DNA of 64,000 bases. Source: Bog-756 sp963833585. GTDB lineage: Bacteria; Actinomycetota; Acidimicrobiia; Acidimicrobiales; RAAP-2. Under the pieces are notes generated by a model, which saw only the letters and a program-made list of their open reading frames with translations, ran no database searches and had not been told where the DNA came from. The position numbers were made by a program, and so were the translations under genes. Where the stretch lies: the NCBI GenBank assembly GCA_963833585.1, contig CAWHYF010000006.1:248001-312000 (forward strand), written 5' to 3'. Shown here piece after piece: positions 52,835-62,405 of this stretch; the stretch's first letter is position 1; every line of letters starts with the position of its first letter.

Positions 52835-54328
52835 ATGTCCCTGACCAACAGCAAGGCCTCACCCCTCCAACACGCCGACCGGTTCTTCATCGGAGGCGAA
52901 TGGGTGGCCCCATCATCGCAAGCCACCATCGACGTCATCGACTCGGGCACCGAGGAGCACTTCTTCAGCGTGGCGGAGGCGCAGGAGGCCGACATGCAGC
53001 GGGCCGTTGCGTCGGCCAGGCAGGCGTTTGACGAGGGACCTTGGCCTCGGATGTCCCATGCCCAGCGGGCTGAGTACCTCCGAGGTCTGGGCACCGGTCT
53101 GGCGGCACGGGCTGACGAGATCGGGCAGATCTGGCCCCGTGAGTCCGGGGTGCTCCACCGGGTGGCGCGCGCCGCGGCGGGCGGTGCAGCTGGTGCATTC
53201 GACTTCTACGCCGGCCTGGCGGACACGTTCGCGTGGGAGCAGGAGGCCCAACCCAGCATGTCCGGCTTCGGACTGGTGGTGAAGGAACCGGTAGGGGTGG
53301 TCGGGGCCATCATCCCCTGGAACGGGCCACTGGGGCTCATCAGCTACAAGGTCGCCCCCGCCCTCATCGCCGGATGCACGGTGATCCTGAAATCGTCACC
53401 CGAAGCTCCCGGCGAGGGCTACCTGGTAGCCGAGGTTGCCGAGGAGATCGGCCTGCCCCCCGGTGTCCTCAATGTGGTGACCGCCGATCGAAAGGTCTCG
53501 GAGCTGCTGGTCCGCGACCCTCGGGTCGACAAGATCACCTTCACCGGCTCGACGGCGGCGGGACGGCGCATCGCGTCGCTCTGTGGTGAGCGGATCGCCC
53601 GGTGCACCCTCGAACTCGGCGGGAAGTCGGCTGCCGTGGTCCTCGACGATGTGGATCTCGGGTTCACCGCGGAGAAATTGGCCAAAGCGGAGTGCATGCT
53701 GACCGGCCAGGTCTGCTCCTCGTTGACCCGAATCGTCGTGTCACGTCACCGTCACGACGAGTTGGTGGAAGCCTTAGTCGGGGCGTATTCCCAGGTCAGG
53801 GTGGGGAACCAGTTCGATCCCGAGTCGGAGATGGGACCTCTGGCGGTCAGGCGCCAGCGCGACCGGGTGCTCGGGTACATCGAGAAGGGTGTGTCCGAGG
53901 GGGCGACCTTGGCCACGGGCGGGGGACGTCCTGCCCACCTGGACAAGGGTTGGTTCGTGGAACCGACCGTCTTCAGCAACGTCGACAACTCCTCCACGAT
54001 CGCCACCGACGAGATCTTCGGCCCGGTGGTGAGCGTCATCCCCGCCAAGGACGAAATCGACGCCGTGGCCATCGCCAACGACACCATCTACGGGCTCAAC
54101 GCCTCCGTGTTCACGAACGATACCGACCGGGCCCGAGAGGTAGCCGGCCGGCTTCGTTCGGGAACGGTGGGACACAACTCCTTCCGCACCGATTTCTCCA
54201 TCGCCTTCGGGGGATTCAAGCAGTCGGGCATCGGTCGCGAGGGAGGAACCGAGGGCTTGCTGCCCTTCCTGGAGACCAAGACGGTCATCCTCGAGGACCG
54301 CCCCACCGCGTACAGCCGGACCGACTGA
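52835..54328 (+). CDS. Aldehyde dehydrogenase family protein
   Basis: NAD(P)-dependent dehydrogenase of 497 residues. GAIIPWNGPLGLISYKVAPA is the cofactor/substrate region with the oxyanion Asn; FTGSTAAGRRIAS the dinucleotide loop; LELGGKSAAVVLDDVDL carries the general-base Glu; MLTGQVCSSLTRIVVSR the nucleophilic Cys; EIFGPVVSVIP the closing NAD contact. Oxidises an aldehyde to an acid. GAGAGGAG precedes the ATG. Monocistronic to judge by its own operator and the convergent gene downstream. Confidence 0.95.
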   Translation: MSLTNSKASPLQHADRFFIGGEWVAPSSQATIDVIDSGTEEHFFSVAEAQEADMQRAVASARQAFDEGPWPRMSHAQRAEYLRGLGTGLAARADEIGQIWPRESGVLHRVARAAAGGAAGAFDFYAGLADTFAWEQEAQPSMSGFGLVVKEPVGVVGAIIPWNGPLGLISYKVAPALIAGCTVILKSSPEAPGEGYLVAEVAEEIGLPPGVLNVVTADRKVSELLVRDPRVDKITFTGSTAAGRRIASLCGERIARCTLELGGKSAAVVLDDVDLGFTAEKLAKAECMLTGQVCSSLTRIVVSRHRHDELVEALVGAYSQVRVGNQFDPESEMGPLAVRRQRDRVLGYIEKGVSEGATLATGGGRPAHLDKGWFVEPTVFSNVDNSSTIATDEIFGPVVSVIPAKDEIDAVAIANDTIYGLNASVFTNDTDRAREVAGRLRSGTVGHNSFRTDFSIAFGGFKQSGIGREGGTEGLLPFLETKTVILEDRPTAYSRTD

Positions 54329-54405
54329 ACGGCAGTTCCAGGTCGCAACGTCCGGACCGGACCGTGGTCCACCGCCTTGGGGCTCTCCCTACCCCCGGCT
54401 CGGCC

Positions 54406-55926
54406 TCATCCTGGAATCCGAGAGGGCTCAGCAAAGGACTCGAGCGCGGCACGATCCACGGCGAGGACGAACCCGGCCTTGATCGTCTTCTGTGCATCTG
54501 CTCCGTACTGCTGGAGATAGACGGCACGCGACGGGTAGAGGTGCTTGAGCTGTGAAACCGGGAGCGGCTTGCTCGAGCCCAGCAGCAAGCAGATGGTCGA
54601 CGGGTTCGGCCCTGGCACGCCCGACAACGCGTCGACCGGGACGTCGACCGGCGGGGTGCGGACTCCGCCCAGAGCTATGCCGTCAGTGTTGCGGACGATC
54701 TGTGGTGATGTACCGGGGGCCACCTCGATGCGAGGGGCGTGGGGTGGAGCCTTGCCGGTGTCGAGCCAGCTGGTCAGGTCGTGGTAGGCGGCCTGGGCAA
54801 CGAGATACATCGGACCGTCGTTGATCGGAACTCCGCACTGGACGTACTTCGCGCCCGAACCCAACAGGTGGGCGTCGGCGTGCGACGTGCCCACGACCTC
54901 CCAGACTCGAAGCTGGTCATTGTCCGGCTGCCGCGCCGCGTAGGAGTCGAGGATGCTGGTGATGTCGGTTTCGCTCTGCACGTCCATGATCGGTGCTCTC
55001 TGATCGGTCCGGAAGATCGACGCTGATCTGCCGATCGACCCGGCCAGATCGGCGGATTGACCGGGCCCGACCAGCGGCAACCCCGACGCACCTCGACTGT
55101 GCACGAAGAAGCCGTCGAACGCGTGGGTCAGGGGCTGCACGCCGTTGTAGTAGGTGACCAGGGCGAACGCTGACTGGGATTCGCCCGCGGCGATCAGGTG
55201 CTTCGGCTTCAATCCGCCGAGGGCCGCGCCCGAACGCAGAGCCCGGGCGACCTGGGTGTAGATGTCAAACGAGTAGCCATCGCCTGGGAGCTGGAGTGAG
55301 CCGTACCGGGCCGGATCGATGGCCTTGAGGCCCCGGCCGGCGTTCTCCGAACCAGGGGCATTGACCTTCACGAGGACCGGACCACCCATCACCCCGATGG
55401 TCTGGGCCGAAACCCCCACCCACACATCACCTTGACGCATGATCTGCTGGTAGAGGCTCGCCCATTCGGCGTCGGCGTCGACGCCCCCGCTCACGTTGAG
55501 CCACTCGACAACGACCGTGCCGCTGAACTTCGAGGGGTCGCTCGGCTCGCGCACTACGATCCGAGTTCGATAGGGCGCCGACCCGTCAGGAGCAAAGCTC
55601 CACCGGCCGTCCTGAGACAGCGGAGTGGTCGCCTGGTAGGAGGCCGCAGTCCCCGCCGCCAAGTACTCGTGCTGGACGTACCCGTGCTGCTGCAGGTTGA
55701 CGGGGATGGGGTCGGCCAGATAGACCCCGTTCCCGCCTTGCAGCTTGTGCGACAGGTCCGCTCGAGGCCCGGCGACGGGAGCCGTCGTGGACCCTGGAGT
55801 CTGCTGAGCGGCGGCACTGCTCGTCCAACCCGCCGACGCCACCAACACGGCCACGGCCGTCATGATCACTCGGCGAAGTCGCCGTACTGACGACTGACCA
55901 CCGGGTCCAACGTTCGCTGTCGACAT
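54406..55926 (-). CDS. Secreted alpha/beta-hydrolase domain protein
   Basis: Protein of 506 residues with a twin-Arg-like start (RRLRRVIMTAVAVLVASAG) and cleavage near AAAQQ. The middle has VVVEWLNVSGGVDADAEWAS, GVSAQTIGVMGG, and the nucleophile elbow HLIAAGESQSAFALVTYYNG, the layout of the alpha/beta-hydrolase_10 family. FDGFFVHSRGASGLPLVG and VGTSHADAHLLG (His) follow. Likely an exported esterase that releases an acid or alcohol before uptake. GAGG-rich sequence precedes ATG 55926. Lies 89 bases downstream of a second hydrolase. Confidence 0.8.
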   Translation of the reverse strand: MSTANVGPGGQSSVRRLRRVIMTAVAVLVASAGWTSSAAAQQTPGSTTAPVAGPRADLSHKLQGGNGVYLADPIPVNLQQHGYVQHEYLAAGTAASYQATTPLSQDGRWSFAPDGSAPYRTRIVVREPSDPSKFSGTVVVEWLNVSGGVDADAEWASLYQQIMRQGDVWVGVSAQTIGVMGGPVLVKVNAPGSENAGRGLKAIDPARYGSLQLPGDGYSFDIYTQVARALRSGAALGGLKPKHLIAAGESQSAFALVTYYNGVQPLTHAFDGFFVHSRGASGLPLVGPGQSADLAGSIGRSASIFRTDQRAPIMDVQSETDITSILDSYAARQPDNDQLRVWEVVGTSHADAHLLGSGAKYVQCGVPINDGPMYLVAQAAYHDLTSWLDTGKAPPHAPRIEVAPGTSPQIVRNTDGIALGGVRTPPVDVPVDALSGVPGPNPSTICLLLGSSKPLPVSQLKHLYPSRAVYLQQYGADAQKTIKAGFVLAVDRAALESFAEPSRIPG

Positions 55927-56015
55927 GTTCCCCCTCAGGTTCCTTGTGATGAGACTTCGACCCTCACCGACCCGCCGCCGGAGCTCGCGGTCCAGCGCCC
56001 GGACTCGGCCCTCCC

Positions 56016-56930
56016 TCAGGCGACGAGCGCCGTTCGTTTGATCCATTGGCCGATGTGCTCGTGAGCGAGGGCCGCGTCGGGGAAGTCGAAGTTGATGAAT
56101 CCGTGGGGTTGTCCCGCGAAGCAGACCTCGTCGACATCCACGCCCTCCTGGCTCAGGCGACGAGCGTAGGCCCGACCTTCGTCCCGAAGCATGTCGCATC
56201 CGCCCAGTGTGACCTGGGCCGGCGGGAGTCCGCTCAGGGAGGGGGCGCTCAACGGAGCGGCATAGGGTTCGCGGTCCAGATCCTGCCCGCCGCTGTAGGC
56301 GGCCCAATAGCGCTCCCCGGCGGTACGACTGATGATGAGCCCGTCGAAATCCACCGTCGATTGATGGGTCATGCTCCCGGCCACACCGGGGTAGATCAGA
56401 ACCTGCCCTGCCGGCATCGAACCGCCGTGGTCGCGCAGTCGGAGTGACACGGCGGCCGCCAGATTGCCCCCGGCGCTCTCCCCCGCCACGACGACGGCCG
56501 ACGGGGGCAGGTCGAATTGCCCACTATTGGCCAGGGCCCAGCGTGTGACGGATACACAATCATCCAAGCCGGCCGGATACGGGTGCTCCGGCGCCAACCG
56601 ATATCCCACTGACAGCACGACAGCACCCGCATGGTGCCCCAACTCACGTGCGACGTTGTCCATGAGACCGATGCTGCCGATGACGAATCCGCCGCCGTGA
56701 AAGTACACGATCAACGCGCCGGGACGGCCATCACCCCGGTAGATGCGAACCGGGACGTCCCCGATCTCCTCGTCGGAGACGTGGGCCATTTCCCGCGTCG
56801 GCGGGGCTCCGAAAGGGCCGCGTGCCAACTCCAGCCATTCCGGGGACAGGTCTTCGAACGGCGTGGCCCGGGCCGGGTTGGCGGCGATCCACTCGGCCAC
56901 CCACGGGTCGAGTACTCCCTCGTCGCTCAT
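56016..56930 (-). CDS. Alpha/beta hydrolase, hormone-sensitive lipase family
   Basis: Esterase of 304 residues: YFHGGGFVIGSIGLMDN (HGGG oxyanion loop), VVVAGESAGGNLAAAVSLR (Ser elbow), GGCDMLRDEGRAYARRL (Asp) and FAGQPHGFINFDFPDA (His). Hydrolyses small esters in the cytosol. A candidate promoter at 57153-57181 lies about 220 bases upstream. With the secreted hydrolase it forms a minus-strand pair. Confidence 0.92.
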   Translation of the reverse strand: MSDEGVLDPWVAEWIAANPARATPFEDLSPEWLELARGPFGAPPTREMAHVSDEEIGDVPVRIYRGDGRPGALIVYFHGGGFVIGSIGLMDNVARELGHHAGAVVLSVGYRLAPEHPYPAGLDDCVSVTRWALANSGQFDLPPSAVVVAGESAGGNLAAAVSLRLRDHGGSMPAGQVLIYPGVAGSMTHQSTVDFDGLIISRTAGERYWAAYSGGQDLDREPYAAPLSAPSLSGLPPAQVTLGGCDMLRDEGRAYARRLSQEGVDVDEVCFAGQPHGFINFDFPDAALAHEHIGQWIKRTALVA

Positions 56931-57152
56931 AGCCGCCCCCCGGGCTTCGCAGGGGCCCCGCCGGCAACCGACGTCTGGGAGGCGGGTACCACCCGGAATC
57001 GACGGGGATCGCGGGGACCGGGGTTCCCCGCATCCGCTCCCAGGGATGACCGTGACGTCGTACCCAGACCGTGACTCCTTCCGGCCATCGACCGTCTCGT
57101 CTGGACCGATCGTCGTCGCACGGTGTCCTCCGTCAGCGCCTCGATTTGGCAG

Positions 57153-57181
57153 ATTGTGTCAGTACCGACGCGTCGTGTCAA
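57153..57181 (-). promoter_or_regulatory. Promoter with embedded palindrome upstream of the hydrolase pair
   Basis: On the minus strand, TTGACA (57176-57181) and CACAAT (57153-57158) are 17 bases apart. The spacer contains the 10-base palindrome CGACGCGTCG (57166-57175), a possible repressor site. The TetR gene that starts at 57865 transcribes toward it and ends at 57224. Confidence 0.4.
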
Positions 57182-57223
57182 CGACGACACCGGCGCGGGC
57201 CTGAGCGCCCGCGCCTGGCGAGC

Positions 57224-57865
57224 TCAGATTCGATCCTCGGGTGAACCGGTCGTCACCACCGGCGCTCCCCCGGCGGTCCCGACACCCTGCTCCAGGATCT
57301 CGAGGCTCTCGGAGATCGTGGTGGCCAAGTCCCCCCCGTTGAGGAACCAGAAGGTCTGCGCGGCCTGGATCACACCTCCTGCCGATGCCGCCAGCACCCT
57401 CGGCACGAGTGCGGTGCTGGGCAGGCCGAGCCGGGCGCCGAAGAATTCGGCCATCATCTGATGGGACTTCAGGTGGATCCCTCCCACGACCGACCTCAGC
57501 AGGGTCGGAGAGGCGGCGATGACCGCGATCCACCGACCCAGCAGTTCCGTGTCTTCGGTGGCCACCTCCTGCTGGATCGCGATGCGGAGCGACTGCAGGG
57601 GGGGTTCTCCGTGGGGACGCGCCGACAATCGGACCCGCAGGGCGTTGGTCCGATGATCGATTCTGAGCTGCAGGACGTCCTCTTTGGTCGGGAGGTAACG
57701 GTAGAAGGTCCGCGCCGAGATCTTGGCCTCCGATGCGATGTCCTCCACCGTGACCTCCGCGAACCCGCGTTGCTCGAAGAGCCGCAACGCGACGTCCTCC
57801 AATTCGGCCAGCATCATCTCCGAACGCCTCACTCGTAGCTGTCGGGCGAGCGAATCGGTCTCCAC
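57224..57865 (-). CDS. TetR family transcriptional regulator
   Basis: Protein of 213 residues. The helix-turn-helix is ALRLFEQRGFAEVTVEDIAS then EAKISARTFYRYLPTKEDVL, a textbook TetR recognition helix (ARTFYRYLPTKED). The C-terminal ligand domain, with AIQQEVATEDTELLGRWIAV, resembles the MftR/actinobacterial C-terminal type. Probably represses the downstream hydrolase pair or the aldehyde dehydrogenase; ligand unknown. Confidence 0.9.
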   Translation of the reverse strand: METDSLARQLRVRRSEMMLAELEDVALRLFEQRGFAEVTVEDIASEAKISARTFYRYLPTKEDVLQLRIDHRTNALRVRLSARPHGEPPLQSLRIAIQQEVATEDTELLGRWIAVIAASPTLLRSVVGGIHLKSHQMMAEFFGARLGLPSTALVPRVLAASAGGVIQAAQTFWFLNGGDLATTISESLEILEQGVGTAGGAPVVTTGSPEDRI

Positions 57866-58036
57866 GTCGTCCTCCGAGCGGTCCCGTGCTCCCTCCGGGC
57901 CTCTGGGGAGGGTGGCTTGACCCGCCCGTCAGCCTAGGTCATCGTCGAGCGACCCGACCGGGGAGGACCGCTCCGGCACCCGGCCGGTGGGCCCCGGAGG
58001 ACCCTGCCGGAGACGAGGGATTGGCCTGGCCGACCG

Positions 58037-58486
58037 GTGGGCACCGCTGCAACAATGCTGACCGTGCCGAGCCCCACTCCATTCGTCCATCCGATAGCGG
58101 TCCGGTACCTCGAGGTGGACCACCAGGGAGTGGTCTTCAACATGTGGTATCTCGCCTATCTGGACGACGCCATGACAGCGTTCCTCCTCCACGGAGGTCT
58201 GCCCTACGCCGACATGATCGCCCGGGGCTTCGACGTGCAGCTGGTACACAGCGAGATCGACTGGAAGGGCTCCCTCACATTTTCGAGCTCCGCCGAGGTG
58301 GCGGTCACTCTCGCCAGGCTCGGCCGGACATCCTTCACGCTTCAATTCGAGGTGCGATCCTCCGGCCAGCCAGTGGCCACAGCCAGCACGGTGTACGTGT
58401 CGGTTCGGACCGACGGATCGGGAAAGTGCGAAGTTCCGACCTTCGTGGCAGAAGGCTTGGGATCGGTGGCCCCGTTCTGGGAGTGA
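58037..58486 (+). CDS. Acyl-CoA thioesterase (4HBT type)
   Basis: Hotdog protein of 149 residues. AVRYLEVDHQGVVFNMWYLA then YLDDAMTAF is the 4HBT/YbgC signature (R-Y-x-E-x-D-x-x-G-V-V), with the catalytic Asp in VDHQG; IDWKGSLTFSSSAEVAVTLA is the later strand. Hydrolyses an aryl- or acyl-CoA. GTG 58037, ATG 58055 and GTG 58067 are possible starts; none has a clear ribosome site. Confidence 0.85.
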   Translation: MGTAATMLTVPSPTPFVHPIAVRYLEVDHQGVVFNMWYLAYLDDAMTAFLLHGGLPYADMIARGFDVQLVHSEIDWKGSLTFSSSAEVAVTLARLGRTSFTLQFEVRSSGQPVATASTVYVSVRTDGSGKCEVPTFVAEGLGSVAPFWE

Positions 58487-58569
58487 CCTGGACTGGCCCA
58501 GGATGACCCGGGAGGGCACTGAGTTGGCGGAGCGGGGCGGGCACCTCCTTCAACAAAGGGGAAGGCGCG

Positions 58570-58743
58570 ATGTCCCATCTCTCTCCCCCGTGTCGGTCGG
58601 GCCGGCTCGGGCCGAAGCCCGGGGTGGTGCGCAGCGGACGCTCCGCACTCGTACTCCAGGTCGACGTCACTGATGCCGGACGCGATCGTGCGCTGGCCGC
58701 CCTATCGACCATCGCCTTCCGGGTCCTGGCGCCGAAACCCTGA
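58570..58743 (+). pseudogene. C-terminal remnant of a hotdog thioesterase
   Basis: A 57-codon frame ends with VVRSGRSALVLQVDVTDAGR then ALAALSTIAFRVLAP, like the last two beta strands of PaaI-family thioesterases (GR-x-x-V-x-x-V-x-V, then the F-x-V-L strand). The HGG part is missing. The rest of the 58487-58928 gap has no supported gene. Confidence 0.4.
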
Positions 58744-58928
58744 GCGGCCCGGACCCCTTCGCTCGCACACGACGCCGCCTGGACACCCCATCGGATCGAC
58801 CCGGAACCAGCTGGGCGTACCGGGACGGACGCCACCCAGGCTGCTCAGGCCGGCCGGGTGATCGCCCGGAGGAGCAGAACCGCGCGAAGCTCGTCTCGTG
58901 CTGAGGCGCGGTCGACCCGGGGGGAACG

Positions 58929-60122
58929 GTGGAGCCACGAACGAAGACGGGTCGACGCCTGACCACTGAGGAGAGCTCCGCCTCGGTGGATCGACGCCGG
59001 AGCGATGCAGCACCATCCCTCATGGCCCGGTGCCGGCGGACGGCCCACAGGCTCTTCCTCATGGCGTGGCCGGTTCTCCGGTACCTGGCCGGGCTGGCGC
59101 TGGTCGGACTGGCCGCCTGGGTCCTGGTCTCACACGGTGACGAACTCTCCGGGCTGCCGGACGTCCTGGATCGCCTGAGTTGGGGCTGGATCCTGCTGGC
59201 CGTGGTGGCCGAATTGCTGTCCTTCATCTGCTTCGCCAGAATGCAACGGGAGTTGCTCAGAAGCGGCGGACTCGATGTTCCGATGGTCCCCCTGGTGAAG
59301 ATGACCTTCGCCGCCCAGGCCCTGGGCAATTCGCTGCCGGGGGGAACTGCTGTCTCGGCTGTCTACGGATTCCGCTGGTTTCGTCGATTCGGGGCCAGCA
59401 ACGCTCTGGCCGGCTGGTCGGCCGCCGGCACCGTCGTCGCGTCGGGGATCTCACTCACCTTGGTGGCCACCATGGGCTTGGCCCTAGCCGCCAGCCAAGG
59501 GGCGAGCCTCGACCTCGTCCCCGCCATCGTCGGCACCTTGCTGATCGCCATCGGAGTGGGGGCGCTCTTCGTCTACGAGCGCCCGCTGTTCGTCGCCGTT
59601 TCCGCACTCCTTCGAGCCTCACGAAGGGTCTCGGGGCGGCCCCGGGGAGATACATCGGCCCAGATCGAGCGAATCGTCGGCTCGATCACATCGGTGCGAC
59701 TGCGGTGGCCCCAGATCGGCAGGGTTCTGCTGTGGGGAACCGCCAATTGGCTCTTCGACTGCGCATGTTTCGCCATGATGTTTCCCGCCATCCATTCGCC
59801 AATCCCCTGGGAAGGGTTGCTGCTGGCCTATGGCGCAGGGCAGCTGGCCGCGGCGCTTCCCATCACCCCGGGGGGACTCGGCGCGGTGGAAGGCAGTATT
59901 ACAATCGCCCTGGTTGAGTTTGGTGGGCCCCAGGTGGCGACGGTGGATGCGGTGCTTCTCTATCGACTGGTCAGCTTCTGGCTCGTGCTCCTCGTCGGTT
60001 GGGCCCTCTGTGGCGAACTGGCCTTGGAGGTTCGGGCCGGGCGGTGGAGGCGTCAGGCTCTGTTGACCCCCGTCGAAGCGGGACCGGGGACCGGCGCGAT
60101 GGACGAAGGACCGGAGCCGTGA
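58929..60122 (+). CDS. YbhN/UPF0104 (LPG synthase-type) membrane protein
   Basis: Protein of 397 residues with about 8-10 membrane helices. VLRYLAGLALVGLAAWVLV is the first; FAAQALGNSLPGGTAVSAVY (the SxPGG segment) and AAALPITPGGLGAVEGSIT (PxxPGGLG) are signatures of the lysylphosphatidylglycerol-synthase transmembrane family. Such proteins transport or flip lipids, or are of unknown role when alone. A 50-residue charged N-terminal tail precedes. GTG 58929 is used. The small lipoprotein follows after 15 bases. Confidence 0.85.
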   Translation: MEPRTKTGRRLTTEESSASVDRRRSDAAPSLMARCRRTAHRLFLMAWPVLRYLAGLALVGLAAWVLVSHGDELSGLPDVLDRLSWGWILLAVVAELLSFICFARMQRELLRSGGLDVPMVPLVKMTFAAQALGNSLPGGTAVSAVYGFRWFRRFGASNALAGWSAAGTVVASGISLTLVATMGLALAASQGASLDLVPAIVGTLLIAIGVGALFVYERPLFVAVSALLRASRRVSGRPRGDTSAQIERIVGSITSVRLRWPQIGRVLLWGTANWLFDCACFAMMFPAIHSPIPWEGLLLAYGAGQLAAALPITPGGLGAVEGSITIALVEFGGPQVATVDAVLLYRLVSFWLVLLVGWALCGELALEVRAGRWRRQALLTPVEAGPGTGAMDEGPEP

Positions 60123-60137
60123 CGAGCGCGGCGGAAG

Positions 60138-60545
60138 GTGGGGACGGCGGTGTGTGCGATCGCCATCCTCCTCCTGGCTGGTTGCACCTCGGTTCGTAGC
60201 AACCTGGGCACCTCCGACAGCCCGTGCTATCTCGCTCTTCCCGCGGCCACGAGGTCGGTAGGAGCGACGAGCAGATTGGTGGGCGTACATCTGACCACGG
60301 TGCGGACGATTGCCAAGGATTCGTCCTTCCTGGCCAAAACGCTCGGCATCGGGAACGGCTCCGCCAAACGGGCCTGCGTATTCGAATTCGCCGGTCGATT
60401 CAGCAAGTCCTCGGTTTCGAGGGCGCGAGGACGCGCCTCCGGTCGGTTTGCCGTGGTGGTACTGACCAGCCCTGGGAACAGGCTCCTGGGGACGGTCATT
60501 CTGCGTCACCCACCCTTGCGATTCGGACACCCTCACTTCGGGTGA
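60138..60545 (+). CDS. Small putative lipoprotein
   Basis: Protein of 135 residues. GTAVCAIAILLLAGCTSVRS has a short hydrophobic core and a lipobox (LAGC) at 13-16, so it should be lipid-anchored outside the membrane. The rest (LPAATRSVGATSRLVGVHLT, then VVVLTSPGNRLLGTVI) matches no family I know. It follows the YbhN-type gene by 15 bases and likely shares its transcript. Confidence 0.55.
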   Translation: MGTAVCAIAILLLAGCTSVRSNLGTSDSPCYLALPAATRSVGATSRLVGVHLTTVRTIAKDSSFLAKTLGIGNGSAKRACVFEFAGRFSKSSVSRARGRASGRFAVVVLTSPGNRLLGTVILRHPPLRFGHPHFG

Positions 60546-60560
60546 ACACCCCGGAACCAG

Positions 60561-60599
60561 GTCGCCGGCCCTCCGACGCAACGAAGGTGCCCCGGCGAC
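60561..60599. terminator. Hairpin terminator candidate between convergent genes
   Basis: An 8-base stem GTCGCCGG / CCGGCGAC with a 23-base loop, 16 bases past the lipoprotein stop and 20 bases past the stop of the convergent ABC permease. Confidence 0.45.
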
Positions 60600-60618
60600 A
60601 GTTCCGCATCACCTCCGC

Positions 60619-61410
60619 TCAGTCGCCGCGCTGTACTCGACCCCGGAACGCGGCGAGGGCCAGAGACATGCTCACCAGGCCGATGCCGGCCAGAGCACCC
60701 AGCCCCCCGAGCAGGCTCCCCGCGTCCCAACCGGAGGTGATGAGACTCCTCAGAGCCCCGAGCAGATAGGTGATGGGGTTGTAGGTGGCGATGGTCGAGA
60801 ACCAGCCGGTAAGTGCTTGTTTCGGGACCACGGCATCGGTCAGGAAGAAGAGCGGAAAGAAGACCACGAAACATGCGTTGACCGCGGCTGGACTCCCTGT
60901 CTTGAGGGCGACGGCATAGGGGAAGCCGGTGAACGCCAGACCCCAGAGTGCTGCGAATCCGACGAAGACCAGAATTCCTCCCAGCCCGGTGGCAAATCTG
61001 ACCCCCACCCCGTAGCCGATTGCCAACACCGGTAGGCACAGCACCATGATCACCACGACATCCGCGGCCATCAGCCCCAGCAGCAAGGCGATCCGACGGA
61101 CCGGCGTCATGCACAACCGGTCGAAGTAGCCGCCTTGGATGTCGGTCACCAGCGTCGGCGCCCGCGACATTCCCGTCACCGCAAATGCGATCGCCATGGG
61201 AATGAGGAAGGCCTTGTAGTTGAGCCCCGACGACTGCTTGGTCACATTTTCGAGGGCACCGAGGTTGACGGCGTAAAAGAACGCTGGGACGAAGACGGCC
61301 GGAATCACCGACGTCGGCTCCCGCAGGACCTGACGAAGGGCCCGGCCGGCAATGGAAGCGATGTCCCGGACGAAGCCGGCCTCTCGGCCCACGACCACTG
61401 CGTCGGTCAT
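60619..61410 (-). CDS. ABC-2 type exporter permease
   Basis: Membrane protein of 263 residues with six helices, the DrrB/ABC-2 pattern: LREPTSVIPAVFVPAFFYAV, GMSRAPTLVTDIQGGYFDRL (the conserved amphipathic ABC-2 loop), VVIMVLCLPVLAIGYGVGV, and WFSTIATYNPITYLLGALRS at the end. Forms an exporter with the ATPase upstream; starts overlap by 4 bases (61407-61410). Substrates of this type are drugs, lipids or antibiotics. Confidence 0.92.
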   Translation of the reverse strand: MTDAVVVGREAGFVRDIASIAGRALRQVLREPTSVIPAVFVPAFFYAVNLGALENVTKQSSGLNYKAFLIPMAIAFAVTGMSRAPTLVTDIQGGYFDRLCMTPVRRIALLLGLMAADVVVIMVLCLPVLAIGYGVGVRFATGLGGILVFVGFAALWGLAFTGFPYAVALKTGSPAAVNACFVVFFPLFFLTDAVVPKQALTGWFSTIATYNPITYLLGALRSLITSGWDAGSLLGGLGALAGIGLVSMSLALAAFRGRVQRGD

Positions 61411-62405
61411 GTGCCAGCCGTCTCCATGTGCGCTCCGGTGAGGTCCTCGAACACGTCGTCCAAGGTCGGGGTCCGCATCGTCAGGCTCTTGACCTCCAGG
61501 CGACAGGCTCCGAGCGAGAGGGCGATCGGACTCAAGGTCGCCGGTCCGTCGAAGGTGCTGATACTGATCCGTCCGTCCTCGACAGACACGCTGTCGATGC
61601 CCGGGAGCCCCTCCAATTGGGACAAGGCCGCGGGGTCGTGCCCGCAGACCTCGGCCACGATCACGTCCTGTCCGACCGAATGTTTCAGATCGTCGGGCGA
61701 GCCTTCGGCCACCAGGCGCCCCTCGGAGATGATTCCCACCCGATCGGCAAGTTCGTCTGCCTCCTCGAGGTACTGGGTGGTGAGAAAGATGGTCATCCCG
61801 AGCTCGATGTTGAGCCTCCGCACCTCGGCCCAGACGCTCGCCCGGCTCGCCGGATCCAGTCCGGTGGTGGGTTCGTCGAGGAAGAGGACCTTCGGATTGT
61901 GGATGAGGGCTGCGGCCAGATCGAGACGGCGTTTCATTCCGCCCGAGTACGTCCCGATGCGGCGGTCGATCGCCGGGCCGATGTCGACGAGGTCCAGCAC
62001 TTCCACGAGCCGCCGCTTGATCTCGACCGACCGGAGCCCATAGAGCCGCCCCTGGAGCACGAGCAGCTCTCGCCCGGTCTGGCGTTCATCCAGCGCGGCC
62101 TCCTGAAGAGCGACGCCAATGCGGACCCGAACCTGAGCAGGTTGTTCGGCGACGTCGTAGCCGGCCACCCGGGCGCGACCTTGGCTGGGTCGGAGCAGCG
62201 TGCACAAGACTCGGACGAGACTCGACTTCCCGGCCCCGTTGGGTCCGAGGAAGCCGTAGATCTCCCCTTCCCGGATGGCCAGATCAACCCCGTCCACGGC
62301 GACCTTGGTTCCAAAACGCCGGACCAGACCCTCGGTGGTGATGGCGAGGGGCGGGACCGGTTCCACCGACCCATCCGGCCCCATATCCTTGTAAGAATCC
62401 CACAT
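61407..62405 (-). CDS. ABC exporter ATP-binding protein (DrrA-like)
   Basis: ATPase of 332 residues. Walker A GFLGPNGAGKSSLVRVLCTL, Q-loop GVALQEAALDERQTG, signature YSGGMKRRLDLAAALIHNP, Walker B VLFLDEPTTGLDP, and a C-terminal extension (DVIVAEVCGHDPAALSQL, ending TPTLDDVFEDLTGA), the signature of DrrA-type drug ATPases. The ATG at 62405 lies inside the operator shared with the divergent TetR gene. Confidence 0.94.
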   Translation of the reverse strand: MWDSYKDMGPDGSVEPVPPLAITTEGLVRRFGTKVAVDGVDLAIREGEIYGFLGPNGAGKSSLVRVLCTLLRPSQGRARVAGYDVAEQPAQVRVRIGVALQEAALDERQTGRELLVLQGRLYGLRSVEIKRRLVEVLDLVDIGPAIDRRIGTYSGGMKRRLDLAAALIHNPKVLFLDEPTTGLDPASRASVWAEVRRLNIELGMTIFLTTQYLEEADELADRVGIISEGRLVAEGSPDDLKHSVGQDVIVAEVCGHDPAALSQLEGLPGIDSVSVEDGRISISTFDGPATLSPIALSLGACRLEVKSLTMRTPTLDDVFEDLTGAHMETAGT

